Shown here: positions 1-8,192 of the stretch, one piece after another
How positions within the stretch are numbered: position 1 is the stretch's first letter
Layout of the letters: every line of letters starts with the position of its first letter
Source: Bacilli bacterium
GTDB lineage: Bacteria; Bacillota_I; Bacilli_A; RFN20; CAG-826
Direction of reading: 5' to 3'
Assembly (NCBI GenBank): GCA_024683495.1
Contig: JAIKYF010000127.1
Span: 1-38,570, forward strand
DNA length: 38,570 nucleotides
Translations under genes and position numbers: made by a program
The notes under the pieces: generated by a model
The model's input: only the letters and a program-made list of their open reading frames with translations
Database searches by the model: none
What the model was told of the DNA's origin: nothing

Positions 1-878
1 CCCTTGTTTCACCCTTTAGAAACATCGTCAAAGCCATCAGTCCGACTTGGTATGTGAAGTATCAATATAAATACATCACCCACCACAAACTGAACTTGAA
101 GAATCCCGTTAGATATACCGAAAAGCTCCAATATCTTCGCCTTTTTGTCTATCCGAAAGATAAGGAAGTCATTAGATGTGCCGGAAGAGTCGGAGTCAGA
201 GATTACCTCAAGGAAATCGGGCTCGAGGATCTTCTTATCCCCATCTATGGAGTCTACGATAGATTCGAGGATATCGATTTCGATAAGCTTCCGGATTCCT
301 TTGTCATGAAATGCTCTCACGCCTCAGGATTCGACCTTATCGTCAAAGATAAGAAAGAGTTGAATCTCGATGAGGTTAGGAAAACTTTCACTAAATGGCT
401 TAAAATCGATTATGGAAAGATGACCTGGGAACGTCATTATTCCCCGATCAAACCTCAAATCATCATCGAGAAATATATCGGTGAGAAAGATGCCCTCCCA
501 ACCGAATATAAACTTCACGTCTTCAATGGAGTCGCTAGAAACCTCTACGTCGTCACTGGACGCGGCCATGACATCCGTTATACTCAGAAATACATCGACT
601 GGAGCGACTTTGACGGAAGTCAATTCAATGGATGGCTAAAATCCGAAAAACCCTTGCAAAAACCATCTAACTTCGAAGAAATGGTTAAAATTTCCGAGAA
701 GTTGGCCGCCCCATTCCCCTTCGTTCGCGTCGACTTATACGATGTCGATGGAAAGATCTATTTCTCCGAGATGACCTTCACCCCGGCCAAAGGGACATTG
801 ATCTTCGATGATGACCAAGCCGACTTCATCCAAGGCGAATGGTTAAATATCTCCCCTTATCAAAATAAGAAAAAATAA
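1..878 (+). CDS. TupA-like ATP-grasp protein, 5' partial
   Basis: This looks like a member of the ATPgrasp_TupA family, which sits in capsule, teichuronopeptide and other surface-polysaccharide loci and probably ligates amino acids or similar groups to glycans in the cytoplasm. The visible N-terminus carries the family pattern LNLKNPVRYTEKLQYL, followed by the IDFDKLPDSFVMKCSHASG block of the ATP-grasp domain, and PFPFVRVDLYDVDGKIYFSE near the end, the usual metal/ATP-binding DxxxxxxxxxxE region. The frame stays open from base 3 to the window edge and the upstream residues fit the family, so the GTG at 54 is an internal codon and the true start lies outside the window. The acceptor substrate cannot be read from the sequence. 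The minus-strand polysaccharide-type genes that follow support a surface-glycan role. Confidence 0.8.
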   Translation, partial: LVSPFRNIVKAISPTWYVKYQYKYITHHKLNLKNPVRYTEKLQYLRLFVYPKDKEVIRCAGRVGVRDYLKEIGLEDLLIPIYGVYDRFEDIDFDKLPDSFVMKCSHASGFDLIVKDKKELNLDEVRKTFTKWLKIDYGKMTWERHYSPIKPQIIIEKYIGEKDALPTEYKLHVFNGVARNLYVVTGRGHDIRYTQKYIDWSDFDGSQFNGWLKSEKPLQKPSNFEEMVKISEKLAAPFPFVRVDLYDVDGKIYFSEMTFTPAKGTLIFDDDQADFIQGEWLNISPYQNKKK

Positions 879-879
879 A

Positions 880-930
880 AATCATACCCATGGGCAGTTA
901 TCACTGATTACGGGTATGATTTTCTTTTTA
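880..930. terminator. bidirectional terminator
   Basis: Ten-base arms AATCATACCC (880-889) and GGGTATGATT (912-921) form a hairpin. It is followed by a T-rich stretch on the plus strand and preceded by an A-rich stretch that gives a T-tail on the minus strand. It separates the convergent TupA-like gene and the lipoprotein gene. Confidence 0.85.
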
Positions 931-934
931 ATTA

Positions 935-1858
935 TTAGTCACCCCAGGTCGCGTCTGGGAACATGACTTCGTAGAGCATGAGGCCGAAATATTTATCGGA
1001 CTTTTTGGTGGCGTCGGTTTCGATGGTCGGATTGCTAGGATCAATTAGATTGGCGAACTTCACTCCATATCCGGTGATTCCTTTAGGATCTAGGCTCGGA
1101 ATCTTATCGAAGGCGAAGCCGACTGCCGAAACATTGAATCCGTGATTATCGGTAAAAAAACTCACAGATGGCATTGTGACTTCGTAAACGGCGTTTTGCT
1201 TATATAAAGTAACGATTAGGTCGACGGTACAGAATCTTCCATCACTGACTTCGCGGCCATCGATGATTTTGGTAGCGTTGCTGCCGCCTCTGATGCAAGC
1301 GAGGAAATATTTTCCAGACTGCATAGTCTTTGGCATCTTGGTCTCAAAGCCATTTTCATCGATTTGGACACGGGCTTGAGCGTAAAAACCCCAACAACGC
1401 AGCTGACCATTGTAGAGTTTGGAAAGAACCCCATCGCTCTTAAAGGAAGAATCGGCTGTGCCTAAGCACTTGGTTCTTCCGAAATACTCACCGATCCCCA
1501 CTTCCGTGCCTTCGTTAGCATTGGTCCAGTCATTTCTGGTGTCGAGGGTCACAGTCTTTTTAGAAGATTTGTCGTAGTATTGGAACATTTCTGGATAACG
1601 TTCTTTGACGATGGAGAAGCCTTCGCCGCTGGTATGCTCGTTTTGATATTCGTCTTGTCCAAAGTAATCATCTGGACTCAAAGTGATATTTTCCTTTGCA
1701 ATTCCCGCCTCTTTTGCAAAATCATGGCAATCAAGGAAATAATTGGTCTCAAATAATGGGGTGTTATAGGCGTTGTTGGCATAAGTGTTCGATGTCTTAC
1801 ATGAAGCGAGCATCGTCAGGGACAAAATCGCCCCGATAAATAATTTGTTCTTTTTCAT
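935..1858 (-). CDS. predicted lipoprotein, unknown function
   Basis: The 307-residue product begins with a lipoprotein signal peptide (positive KKNK, hydrophobic core, lipobox LASC with Cys20), so it should be anchored to the outer face of the membrane. I recognise no domain in the mature part. It has a beta-rich look and Trp/Tyr-rich motifs but no clear catalytic signature. Its ATG overlaps the stop of the upstream polymerase-like membrane protein gene (TAATG), which implies translational coupling and membership in the same surface-polysaccharide transcript. It could be an accessory factor for glycan assembly or simply a co-transcribed surface protein. Confidence 0.75.
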   Translation of the reverse strand: MKKNKLFIGAILSLTMLASCKTSNTYANNAYNTPLFETNYFLDCHDFAKEAGIAKENITLSPDDYFGQDEYQNEHTSGEGFSIVKERYPEMFQYYDKSSKKTVTLDTRNDWTNANEGTEVGIGEYFGRTKCLGTADSSFKSDGVLSKLYNGQLRCWGFYAQARVQIDENGFETKMPKTMQSGKYFLACIRGGSNATKIIDGREVSDGRFCTVDLIVTLYKQNAVYEVTMPSVSFFTDNHGFNVSAVGFAFDKIPSLDPKGITGYGVKFANLIDPSNPTIETDATKKSDKYFGLMLYEVMFPDATWGD

Positions 1859-3300
1859 TAGATGTTCCCTCCTTCCACTTGAGCTTCCATAGGCTTCTTT
1901 TCTTTTTTCTTGAAGATAGGACCATAGATGGTGCCGACCAAGAAGATGAAGACCATAAACATCGCGCTTTGGATTTGCGAATGGATATAATCCCTGATGG
2001 TCTTTTGCACGACATCGCCATAGAAGGAATTGTAGAGAACAAATCCGAGGATCAAGCTGACGGCGACAATCTGATGAGGCTCGATCTTCTCGTATTTATG
2101 GAAGTAATTTCTGATAAAGGCGATGACAAATAAGAACATCACGATGAGAGCGAAGAACGCGATCAATCCGCCTTCATAAACAACGGAGAATTCGAAGACT
2201 TTATTGCTGGTCGCCCAAGTTCCGACGGTGGTTCCGCCGAAGCCGAAGAGGCCCCCGAAATCAAGCGTGGCTCTTGTGACAACGCCGCTAGTGACGGTTT
2301 TAGTGGCCACCGCATTGACGATAGCAAGATATTTGGCGCTGATGGGATTGGCGAAGACCTTTCTTAGGAAAACATTAGAGAAATCCGCAGAGCTGGTATA
2401 GCCTTTGATGCCTAAGACGGTCAAAACTAAGAAATAGATGATGACCAGCGCTCCAAAGACCAATAAGACGATTTTCTCCCATTTGGGGGCTTCTTTTGGA
2501 GCCTTAATAAACTTAATTAATAGCGAGAAGAGGATGATGGCGCCAGCAATGATTAAACCGGTTGTATACATTGCGAAAACCAAGGCCAGTAACCCAATTA
2601 AGCCTGAGCATAAGAAGACTCCGTTAGTGATTCTCTCTTCCTTACCCATTTCTCTAACGGGCTTCAAATAGAAGGCAAAACCTAAAATAGAGGCCAAAAT
2701 GACCGCAAAACTGAGCCCATACCTAGTCGTGAGGGCGATGATTGAGAAGCCATATAAGCCGGTGTATTCCTCAGTGATTGGGAAAGAGATTCCGTCAAAA
2801 TAATAAGCTTTGCCACTATATCTAACTAAATAGAACGGACCATAGTTAGCCAAGGAGGCAATCATCGAGATTAAGACCAATAAGGCAATCCCAGCAGCCA
2901 AGGCGGCCAAGACCGACTTTTGCGAGAAGGGCTTAATCTTCGAGAATAAAATCCCTAATAGATAGAATCCGATAATCCCCAAGGCATTGACGAAAGCCAT
3001 AATCACCCCAGCAAAGCCACTACTCAGGTGGAAGCGGCTAAAGGAGGAGAAAATAGCAAAGACAATCAAAGGAATCGAGTTGATGAACCAAGTCATCTTC
3101 TCATCTTTTGAGAATTTCAGATGGTCCACTAAGATGAAACATCCTAAAGTGGCCATGATTCCGACAATTTGGATGAGGAAGAACCATTTTTCCCCACCGA
3201 AACCAAAACCCGTCAAGAACATCACGGCCATGATGATGATGGAAAGTATCCGTGAATAGTCAGTCTTGGCAGCAGGTTTCTTTTCTTTTACTTCATCCAT
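1858..3300 (-). CDS. polytopic membrane protein, O-antigen polymerase (Wzy)-like
   Basis: The 480-residue product has about 11-12 hydrophobic segments, a short basic N-terminus and a charged C-terminal tail, and one large non-membrane loop in the second half (about residues 310-370, around YTSSADFSNVFLRKVF and the Gly-rich FGGLFGFGGTTVG). Size, topology and neighbours fit a Wzy/O-antigen-ligase-type enzyme that joins lipid-linked repeat units outside the membrane, but sequence identity to that family is not obvious by eye. It starts one base after the stop of the GT-D-like gene. Its ribosome binding site (AAAGGAGC) lies inside the last codons of that gene, and its stop overlaps the next start, so the three genes form one tightly coupled operon. 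Confidence 0.6.
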   Translation of the reverse strand: MDEVKEKKPAAKTDYSRILSIIIMAVMFLTGFGFGGEKWFFLIQIVGIMATLGCFILVDHLKFSKDEKMTWFINSIPLIVFAIFSSFSRFHLSSGFAGVIMAFVNALGIIGFYLLGILFSKIKPFSQKSVLAALAAGIALLVLISMIASLANYGPFYLVRYSGKAYYFDGISFPITEEYTGLYGFSIIALTTRYGLSFAVILASILGFAFYLKPVREMGKEERITNGVFLCSGLIGLLALVFAMYTTGLIIAGAIILFSLLIKFIKAPKEAPKWEKIVLLVFGALVIIYFLVLTVLGIKGYTSSADFSNVFLRKVFANPISAKYLAIVNAVATKTVTSGVVTRATLDFGGLFGFGGTTVGTWATSNKVFEFSVVYEGGLIAFFALIVMFLFVIAFIRNYFHKYEKIEPHQIVAVSLILGFVLYNSFYGDVVQKTIRDYIHSQIQSAMFMVFIFLVGTIYGPIFKKKEKKPMEAQVEGGNI

Positions 3301-3301
3301 A

Positions 3302-4240
3302 TTACCAATATGCTCCTTTATCTATCTTTTCAAAACCCTTCGGAGGTTTATTATAAGGCCTAATCCAGTTTTCGTTCACTCTCTTTGCGACATGTTCGCG
3401 ATTTTCCCACCGCTTGCCCATGATTCCGAAGAGGGTTTGGATAGAGCCACCCGTTTGGATGGCGCTCTTTCCTAGACTCCGACAATATAAGCAGAGCAAA
3501 GAGCCATAAGCCCCCGCCCCCACTAAAGCGATGTCGAAGTCGATTTCCGAGATCTTCTTTTTCATCTCTTCTAATAAAATAAGCGAGTTTTGCGCGGGAT
3601 ATTCATCTAAATCGCCTTGAGTATGTGGCGCTTCTAAGACTTCTAGCGAGGCAAATTCAGGAAGGATGTCTTCATTAGGGAAGAGGTCCTCTCTTTTCTT
3701 ATATTGATCAAGAATCTCCTGCTTGAAGCCAGTGATTATTAGAACTTTCTTGCCTTTCAAAGCCGAACTCCACATCCCGAGGAGAGGCTCAAGGCCCCAG
3801 TTTGAGATGACTTTGGCGTTTGGGCAATATTTCAGATAGAAGTAATCCTCCATATGCAGATTCGAAATCGCTAGATAATCGATGTATTGGGAATATTTCT
3901 CAAATTCATCGCAATACTGATTAAGGATTTCATCTTCGGGTGGGAAGAAACCTCCCCTGATTTTCATGGCCCATCTAATGGAGTCTTTGTAAGTTTTCTT
4001 TAGACCTAGCTGAATCTTCTCATGGCCATTGAGGCAAGAGATTTCGGTGCCTCCGAATCTAATGGCAGAGAAAGGCTCTCCGCTTTCGATTCTTTCTTTG
4101 ATTTGCCGACCAGTATCTTCAATGGAGATGTGCTTGGTTTTAAGGAATCTTTTCTGGACTTTCCGATAATGAAAAACTCTCTCGAATAAAGATCCGGGGG
4201 CGTTTTTTAGAAAGTAGAGGAAGTATTTACCTTTTCCCAT
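3302..4240 (-). CDS. GT-D-fold glycosyltransferase-like protein (surface polysaccharide)
   Basis: The 312-residue soluble protein carries SAIRFGGTEISCL near residue 60, resembling the RFGDGE/DxE region of GT-D-fold glycosyltransferases (formerly DUF1792). Its C-terminal part reads ALVGAGAYGSLL then AIQTGGSIQTLFGIMGKRW, a pattern I associate with hypothetical proteins of capsule clusters. The expected role is transfer of a sugar to a lipid- or protein-linked glycan in the cytoplasm; donor and acceptor are unknown. It leads a three-gene operon with the Wzy-like protein and a lipoprotein. There is no Shine-Dalgarno motif before the ATG, and a TATAAT box (4251-4256) ends only 10 bases upstream, so the message may have almost no leader. 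The asparagine/aspartate usage of the catalytic motif should be checked before assuming activity. Confidence 0.6.
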   Translation of the reverse strand: MGKGKYFLYFLKNAPGSLFERVFHYRKVQKRFLKTKHISIEDTGRQIKERIESGEPFSAIRFGGTEISCLNGHEKIQLGLKKTYKDSIRWAMKIRGGFFPPEDEILNQYCDEFEKYSQYIDYLAISNLHMEDYFYLKYCPNAKVISNWGLEPLLGMWSSALKGKKVLIITGFKQEILDQYKKREDLFPNEDILPEFASLEVLEAPHTQGDLDEYPAQNSLILLEEMKKKISEIDFDIALVGAGAYGSLLCLYCRSLGKSAIQTGGSIQTLFGIMGKRWENREHVAKRVNENWIRPYNKPPKGFEKIDKGAYW

Positions 4241-4250
4241 GATATCAATA

Positions 4251-4256
4251 ATTATA
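4251..4256 (-). promoter_or_regulatory. -10 box of the GT-D/Wzy-like/lipoprotein operon
   Basis: A perfect TATAAT on the minus strand ends 10 bases before the ATG at 4240. No good -35 is seen at 17 bases. The predicted RNA start leaves a leader of only a few bases. Confidence 0.5.
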
Positions 4257-4263
4257 TATGAAT

Positions 4264-4295
4264 TAAAAATCGCTTAGGGAGAACTTTAGTTCTCT
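4264..4295 (-). terminator. weak terminator after HAD gene
   Basis: Perfect six-base arms GAGAAC (4279-4284) and GTTCTC (4289-4294) with loop TTTA sit at the stop codon of the HAD gene. A run of five T follows about ten bases later on the minus strand, so termination is probably weak. Confidence 0.4.
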
Positions 4296-4926
4296 AATAG
4301 CCTATTTTCTTTAAGAGGCCCGGGAGTTCATCTAAAGAAGAAATCCTCTCCACCCCTTCGATTTTGCTTCCAAAGCCATAGGAAGCATGGATGAAAGGGA
4401 TATCAGCTAAAGTGGATTCATCGTAGTCTTTTCTTGTATCGCCGATATAGATAGCCTTTTGGATTTTATGGTCGGCAATGATCTTCTTTATATTATCGTG
4501 TTTGACTAATCCGGTCTTCCCGACCGAGAGAAAATCCTTAAAGTATTTTTCGGTGTGGCAGGCTTCTAGATAGGCTTCGATGTAACCAGAATCGCAGTTA
4601 GAGACGATATATAAATCGTAGTCTTTCATCAAAGTCTCAAGCACTTCATATTCATGAGGATATAGGGTCCCAGGATTTACTAGCAATTCCTCAATTTCCC
4701 CGGCAATACACGCATGGAATAGTCTTTCTTGCTCATTTTCGCTCTCATTAGGGAAGGCCTTCACGTAGGTCTCTTCTGGAGTCAATCCCATATAGGAAGA
4801 AGTCTCTTCTAAAGTGAATCTATAAGGTTTCCCTTCTTTTATCATGGCCTTATTCCAGCCAATCGTATCGCTTTCGAGGGCATCCCATAAGGTCCCGTCT
4901 AAATCGAATATCAACGCGTTTTTCAT
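4294..4926 (-). CDS. HAD-family hydrolase (phosphoglycolate phosphatase-like)
   Basis: A 210-residue haloacid dehalogenase-superfamily phosphatase. The order of motifs is standard: motif I DLDGT with Asp8 and Asp10, motif II in YIVSNCDSG, the Lys of GKTGLVKHDN, and motif III/IV YIGDTRKDYDES. An alpha-helical cap lies between motifs I and II (subclass C1), as in Gph/PpaX/beta-phosphoglucomutase relatives. It should hydrolyse a small phosphorylated metabolite in the cytoplasm; the substrate cannot be assigned. The start is supported by CCGGAGAA about 9 bases upstream and a TATAAT box at 4946-4951. It is a single-gene unit divergent from enolase. Confidence 0.85.
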   Translation of the reverse strand: MKNALIFDLDGTLWDALESDTIGWNKAMIKEGKPYRFTLEETSSYMGLTPEETYVKAFPNESENEQERLFHACIAGEIEELLVNPGTLYPHEYEVLETLMKDYDLYIVSNCDSGYIEAYLEACHTEKYFKDFLSVGKTGLVKHDNIKKIIADHKIQKAIYIGDTRKDYDESTLADIPFIHASYGFGSKIEGVERISSLDELPGLLKKIGY

Positions 4927-4945
4927 TCTTGATTCTCCGGACCTA

Positions 4946-4951
4946 ATTATA
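4946..4951 (-). promoter_or_regulatory. -10 box of the HAD gene
   Basis: A perfect TATAAT on the minus strand, 20 bases from the ATG at 4926, with a GGAG ribosome binding site in between. The -35 is weak. Confidence 0.5.
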
Positions 4952-5034
4952 GAACAAACATCATCAAATTAAGTAAATTGTGTTCTTTTCTTCAAAATCA
5001 TGTTTTTGGTCTATAACTTTTTCGTGTTTGGCAT

Positions 5035-6392
<1,358 letters not shown>

Positions 6393-6411
6393 GTTCTGAC
6401 TTAACTCTTAG

Positions 6412-6443
6412 CCGCCTTCTTAATTGAAGGCGGTTTTCTTTTC
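6412..6443 (+). terminator. intrinsic terminator of eno
   Basis: CCGCCTTC (6412-6419) pairs with GAAGGCGG (6426-6433), six-base loop, followed by TTTTCTTTTC. Confidence 0.9.
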
Positions 6444-6523
6444 GTCTCCTGAGAAGAAAAGAAAAATAATTTTTTTGACTGAAAACAGGGATTTCCCTCC
6501 ATTTATATATGAAGGGAGATTTT

Positions 6524-6772
6524 ATGTTAGCGAACTTACTTTATTCTAGCGAATACGTCACCATCCACCGCAACTGGATCATCGTCATCCTCGTTATCTT
6601 GCTCTTAGTCTTCTATTTCCTCTTATATAGAAAGATAAGAAGCATCTATTTAGACAAAAGCGAGAAATACGTCAAGAAAGAAAAGACCATCATTGTGGGC
6701 GTGGCGATCGCGGCGGCCGTGATGGTCTTAGTTGTGGCGATTATTATCGTCGTAAAGCTATTGACTCGTTAA
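6524..6772 (+). CDS. small two-helix membrane protein, unknown function
   Basis: An 82-residue protein with two strongly hydrophobic segments (about residues 18-36 and 58-78) joined by a basic linker containing KSEKYVKKEK. I recognise no family. The start is placed at 6524, not at the in-frame ATG at 6509, because a ribosome binding site GAAGGGAG (6510-6517) lies between the two. It runs convergent to the CBS-domain gene and the two stop codons share the same TTAA (6769-6772), with no room for a terminator between them. Confidence 0.65.
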   Translation: MLANLLYSSEYVTIHRNWIIVILVILLLVFYFLLYRKIRSIYLDKSEKYVKKEKTIIVGVAIAAAVMVLVVAIIIVVKLLTR

Positions 6773-7482
6773 TCTTCGAATAACGAAGATGGGACGATGG
6801 CTCCGATGACATGGCCATCGGCTCTTCCATTATCCGTGAAGATGCCCATGACAAGTCTTTTGCCATGCTTCTTCTTGGATTCGGAGAATTCTTCCGCCAT
6901 ATCTTCCACCGTCGCATAACGATTGAGGACGAGGTAACGTTCGATTGAATGTTTATGGATGGGGAGATAATCCATCAAATCCTTCATTGTGAGGTTATCG
7001 AAGGAAATAATCTCATTATTCCTTAATAGATAAGAGGCCATAACGCTTTCGGAGAAGACTCCAAGAAGATGGTTTTCCCTATCAAGAATCGGGACCTGCG
7101 AATAGCCTTTTACGTGCATATCCGTCATGATTTCCTTGACCGAAGAATCCAAATAACCCCGGAAGAGTTTATTTTCAGGGATTGCCTTATCAAAAGCGTG
7201 AGGAGGATTTTCGATATGGGCGATTATCTCCTCTAAAACTTCAATCAAGTGATAATTGACGTTCGCGAGATTCTCATTATCGACTTTGGCCGTATGGACC
7301 AAGAAGTTTCTTAAGAGCCTAATCGAATCTAAATCTTCCGCGAGATTCTGTTCTCTTTGATTTCTCGATCTCCTCAATAAGGAAATCTCAAAAGCGACGG
7401 CCGAGCTCATCGGACCATAGGTCTGACGGATAAGATTCTCTAACTGATTGTAGAGATCTAAGAATTTCTCATTGTTTGTCAT
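6769..7482 (-). CDS. CBS-domain protein with HEPN-like N-terminal helical domain
   Basis: The 237-residue product has two parts. Residues 1-95 are predicted helical and contain RNFLVH (58-63), matching the RNxxxH (Rx4H) motif of HEPN ribonucleases. Residues 110-232 look like a CBS pair: the first repeat has VKEIMTDMHVKGYSQVPILD and LLGVFSESVMASYLL, the second TMKDLMDYLPI and RLVMGIFTDN. CBS pairs usually bind adenine nucleotides and gate an attached domain. The gene overlaps the upstream HAD gene by 14 bases, with its GGAG site inside that gene, so both come from one message. A nucleotide-sensing RNase or a simple regulatory protein are both possible. The HEPN assignment is by motif only and the helix topology needs modelling. 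Confidence 0.65.
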   Translation of the reverse strand: MTNNEKFLDLYNQLENLIRQTYGPMSSAVAFEISLLRRSRNQREQNLAEDLDSIRLLRNFLVHTAKVDNENLANVNYHLIEVLEEIIAHIENPPHAFDKAIPENKLFRGYLDSSVKEIMTDMHVKGYSQVPILDRENHLLGVFSESVMASYLLRNNEIISFDNLTMKDLMDYLPIHKHSIERYLVLNRYATVEDMAEEFSESKKKHGKRLVMGIFTDNGRADGHVIGAIVPSSLFED

Positions 7483-8125
7483 TGATTAACTCCGGGATTA
7501 TGGAAAAATCATCGGACACATAATCTGGCTTCCCTTCTAGAAGCCGGATTTTATTCTGATGACCTCTCGCCACTAATAAGGATGTGCCCCCTAATTCTCT
7601 CGCCACTTCATTATCGTGGAGGGTGTCGCCCACGAAAAGGGTCTCGTTAAGATTGAGATTGGAGGAGGAGAAATACTTTTTGGCCTCCTCTATTTTGGAG
7701 GCCGCGAAGATATCTTTGATGCCGATGGCATGATCAAGAGAATCATAGATTCCCATGATCTTCAATTGATTGATCAAGAGATCTTCGCGCGTCGCGGAAA
7801 GGACAAATATGCGTGTTTTGCCATGGATTTTGGCTAAAATCTCTTTTACGTCAGGGAATAAATGCACTTCTTTAGAGAAGCGATTCACATATTCTTTGAC
7901 GAAGACTTCGGCCAGTTCATCGAAGTTATCGTCCACCTCTTCGTCGAAGCGGAAACCGGCCTTAAGATAATAGTCGTAGACAGGGAAAGTGAAGATTTCC
8001 AAATAACGTTCCATCGTGACGGAAGGATGGCCTTTGGAGATAAGCATCTCGTTTAATAGATTAAAGCAAAGAGCCCTGTCATCGATAAGGGTGCCGTTAA
8101 AATCGAATACCACATTCTTGATCAT
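7469..8125 (-). CDS. HAD-family hydrolase with DFNGT motif
   Basis: A 218-residue HAD-superfamily protein with a C1 cap. Motif I is DFNGT: the nucleophile Asp8 is kept but the general acid/base Asp is replaced by Asn10. Motif II is IFVLSATRED and the last motif is LFVGDTLHDNEVA. The Asn is common in one HAD subgroup and could slow or change the reaction. The gene ends in TGA, the only TGA stop seen among the genes here, inside the overlap with the CBS gene. The start ATG lies seven bases after an extended -10 box and has no Shine-Dalgarno motif, suggesting a leaderless message for this two-gene operon. Confidence 0.8.
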   Translation of the reverse strand: MIKNVVFDFNGTLIDDRALCFNLLNEMLISKGHPSVTMERYLEIFTFPVYDYYLKAGFRFDEEVDDNFDELAEVFVKEYVNRFSKEVHLFPDVKEILAKIHGKTRIFVLSATREDLLINQLKIMGIYDSLDHAIGIKDIFAASKIEEAKKYFSSSNLNLNETLFVGDTLHDNEVARELGGTSLLVARGHQNKIRLLEGKPDYVSDDFSIIPELINDKQ

Positions 8126-8132
8126 TTGCTAA

Positions 8133-8141
8133 ATTATACCA
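8133..8141 (-). promoter_or_regulatory. extended -10 promoter of HAD/CBS operon (leaderless)
   Basis: TGGTATAAT on the minus strand is a perfect extended -10. Its last base is at 8133 and the ATG starts at 8125, so RNA should start on or next to the A of the ATG. No ribosome binding site would fit. Confidence 0.6.
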
Positions 8142-8155
8142 TTCCTTGGGGTGGC

Positions 8156-8187
8156 GGATAAAGAAAAGAGCCGATGGGACTCGGCTC
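8156..8187 (-). terminator. terminator of Ig-like lipoprotein gene
   Basis: On the minus strand GAGCCGA pairs with TCGGCTC (8168-8174 and 8181-8187), followed by TTTTCTTT. Confidence 0.85.
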
Positions 8188-8192
8188 ATAGA

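Noticed and set aside
54-56. GTG as the start of the TupA-like gene
   Set aside because: The frame is open to the window edge, there is no ribosome binding site, and upstream residues fit the family, so the gene is simply cut.
7469-7482. Reading TGA as Trp (genetic code 4)
   Set aside because: The HAD protein has a natural length and end at this TGA, and no gene in the window needs TGA as a sense codon.
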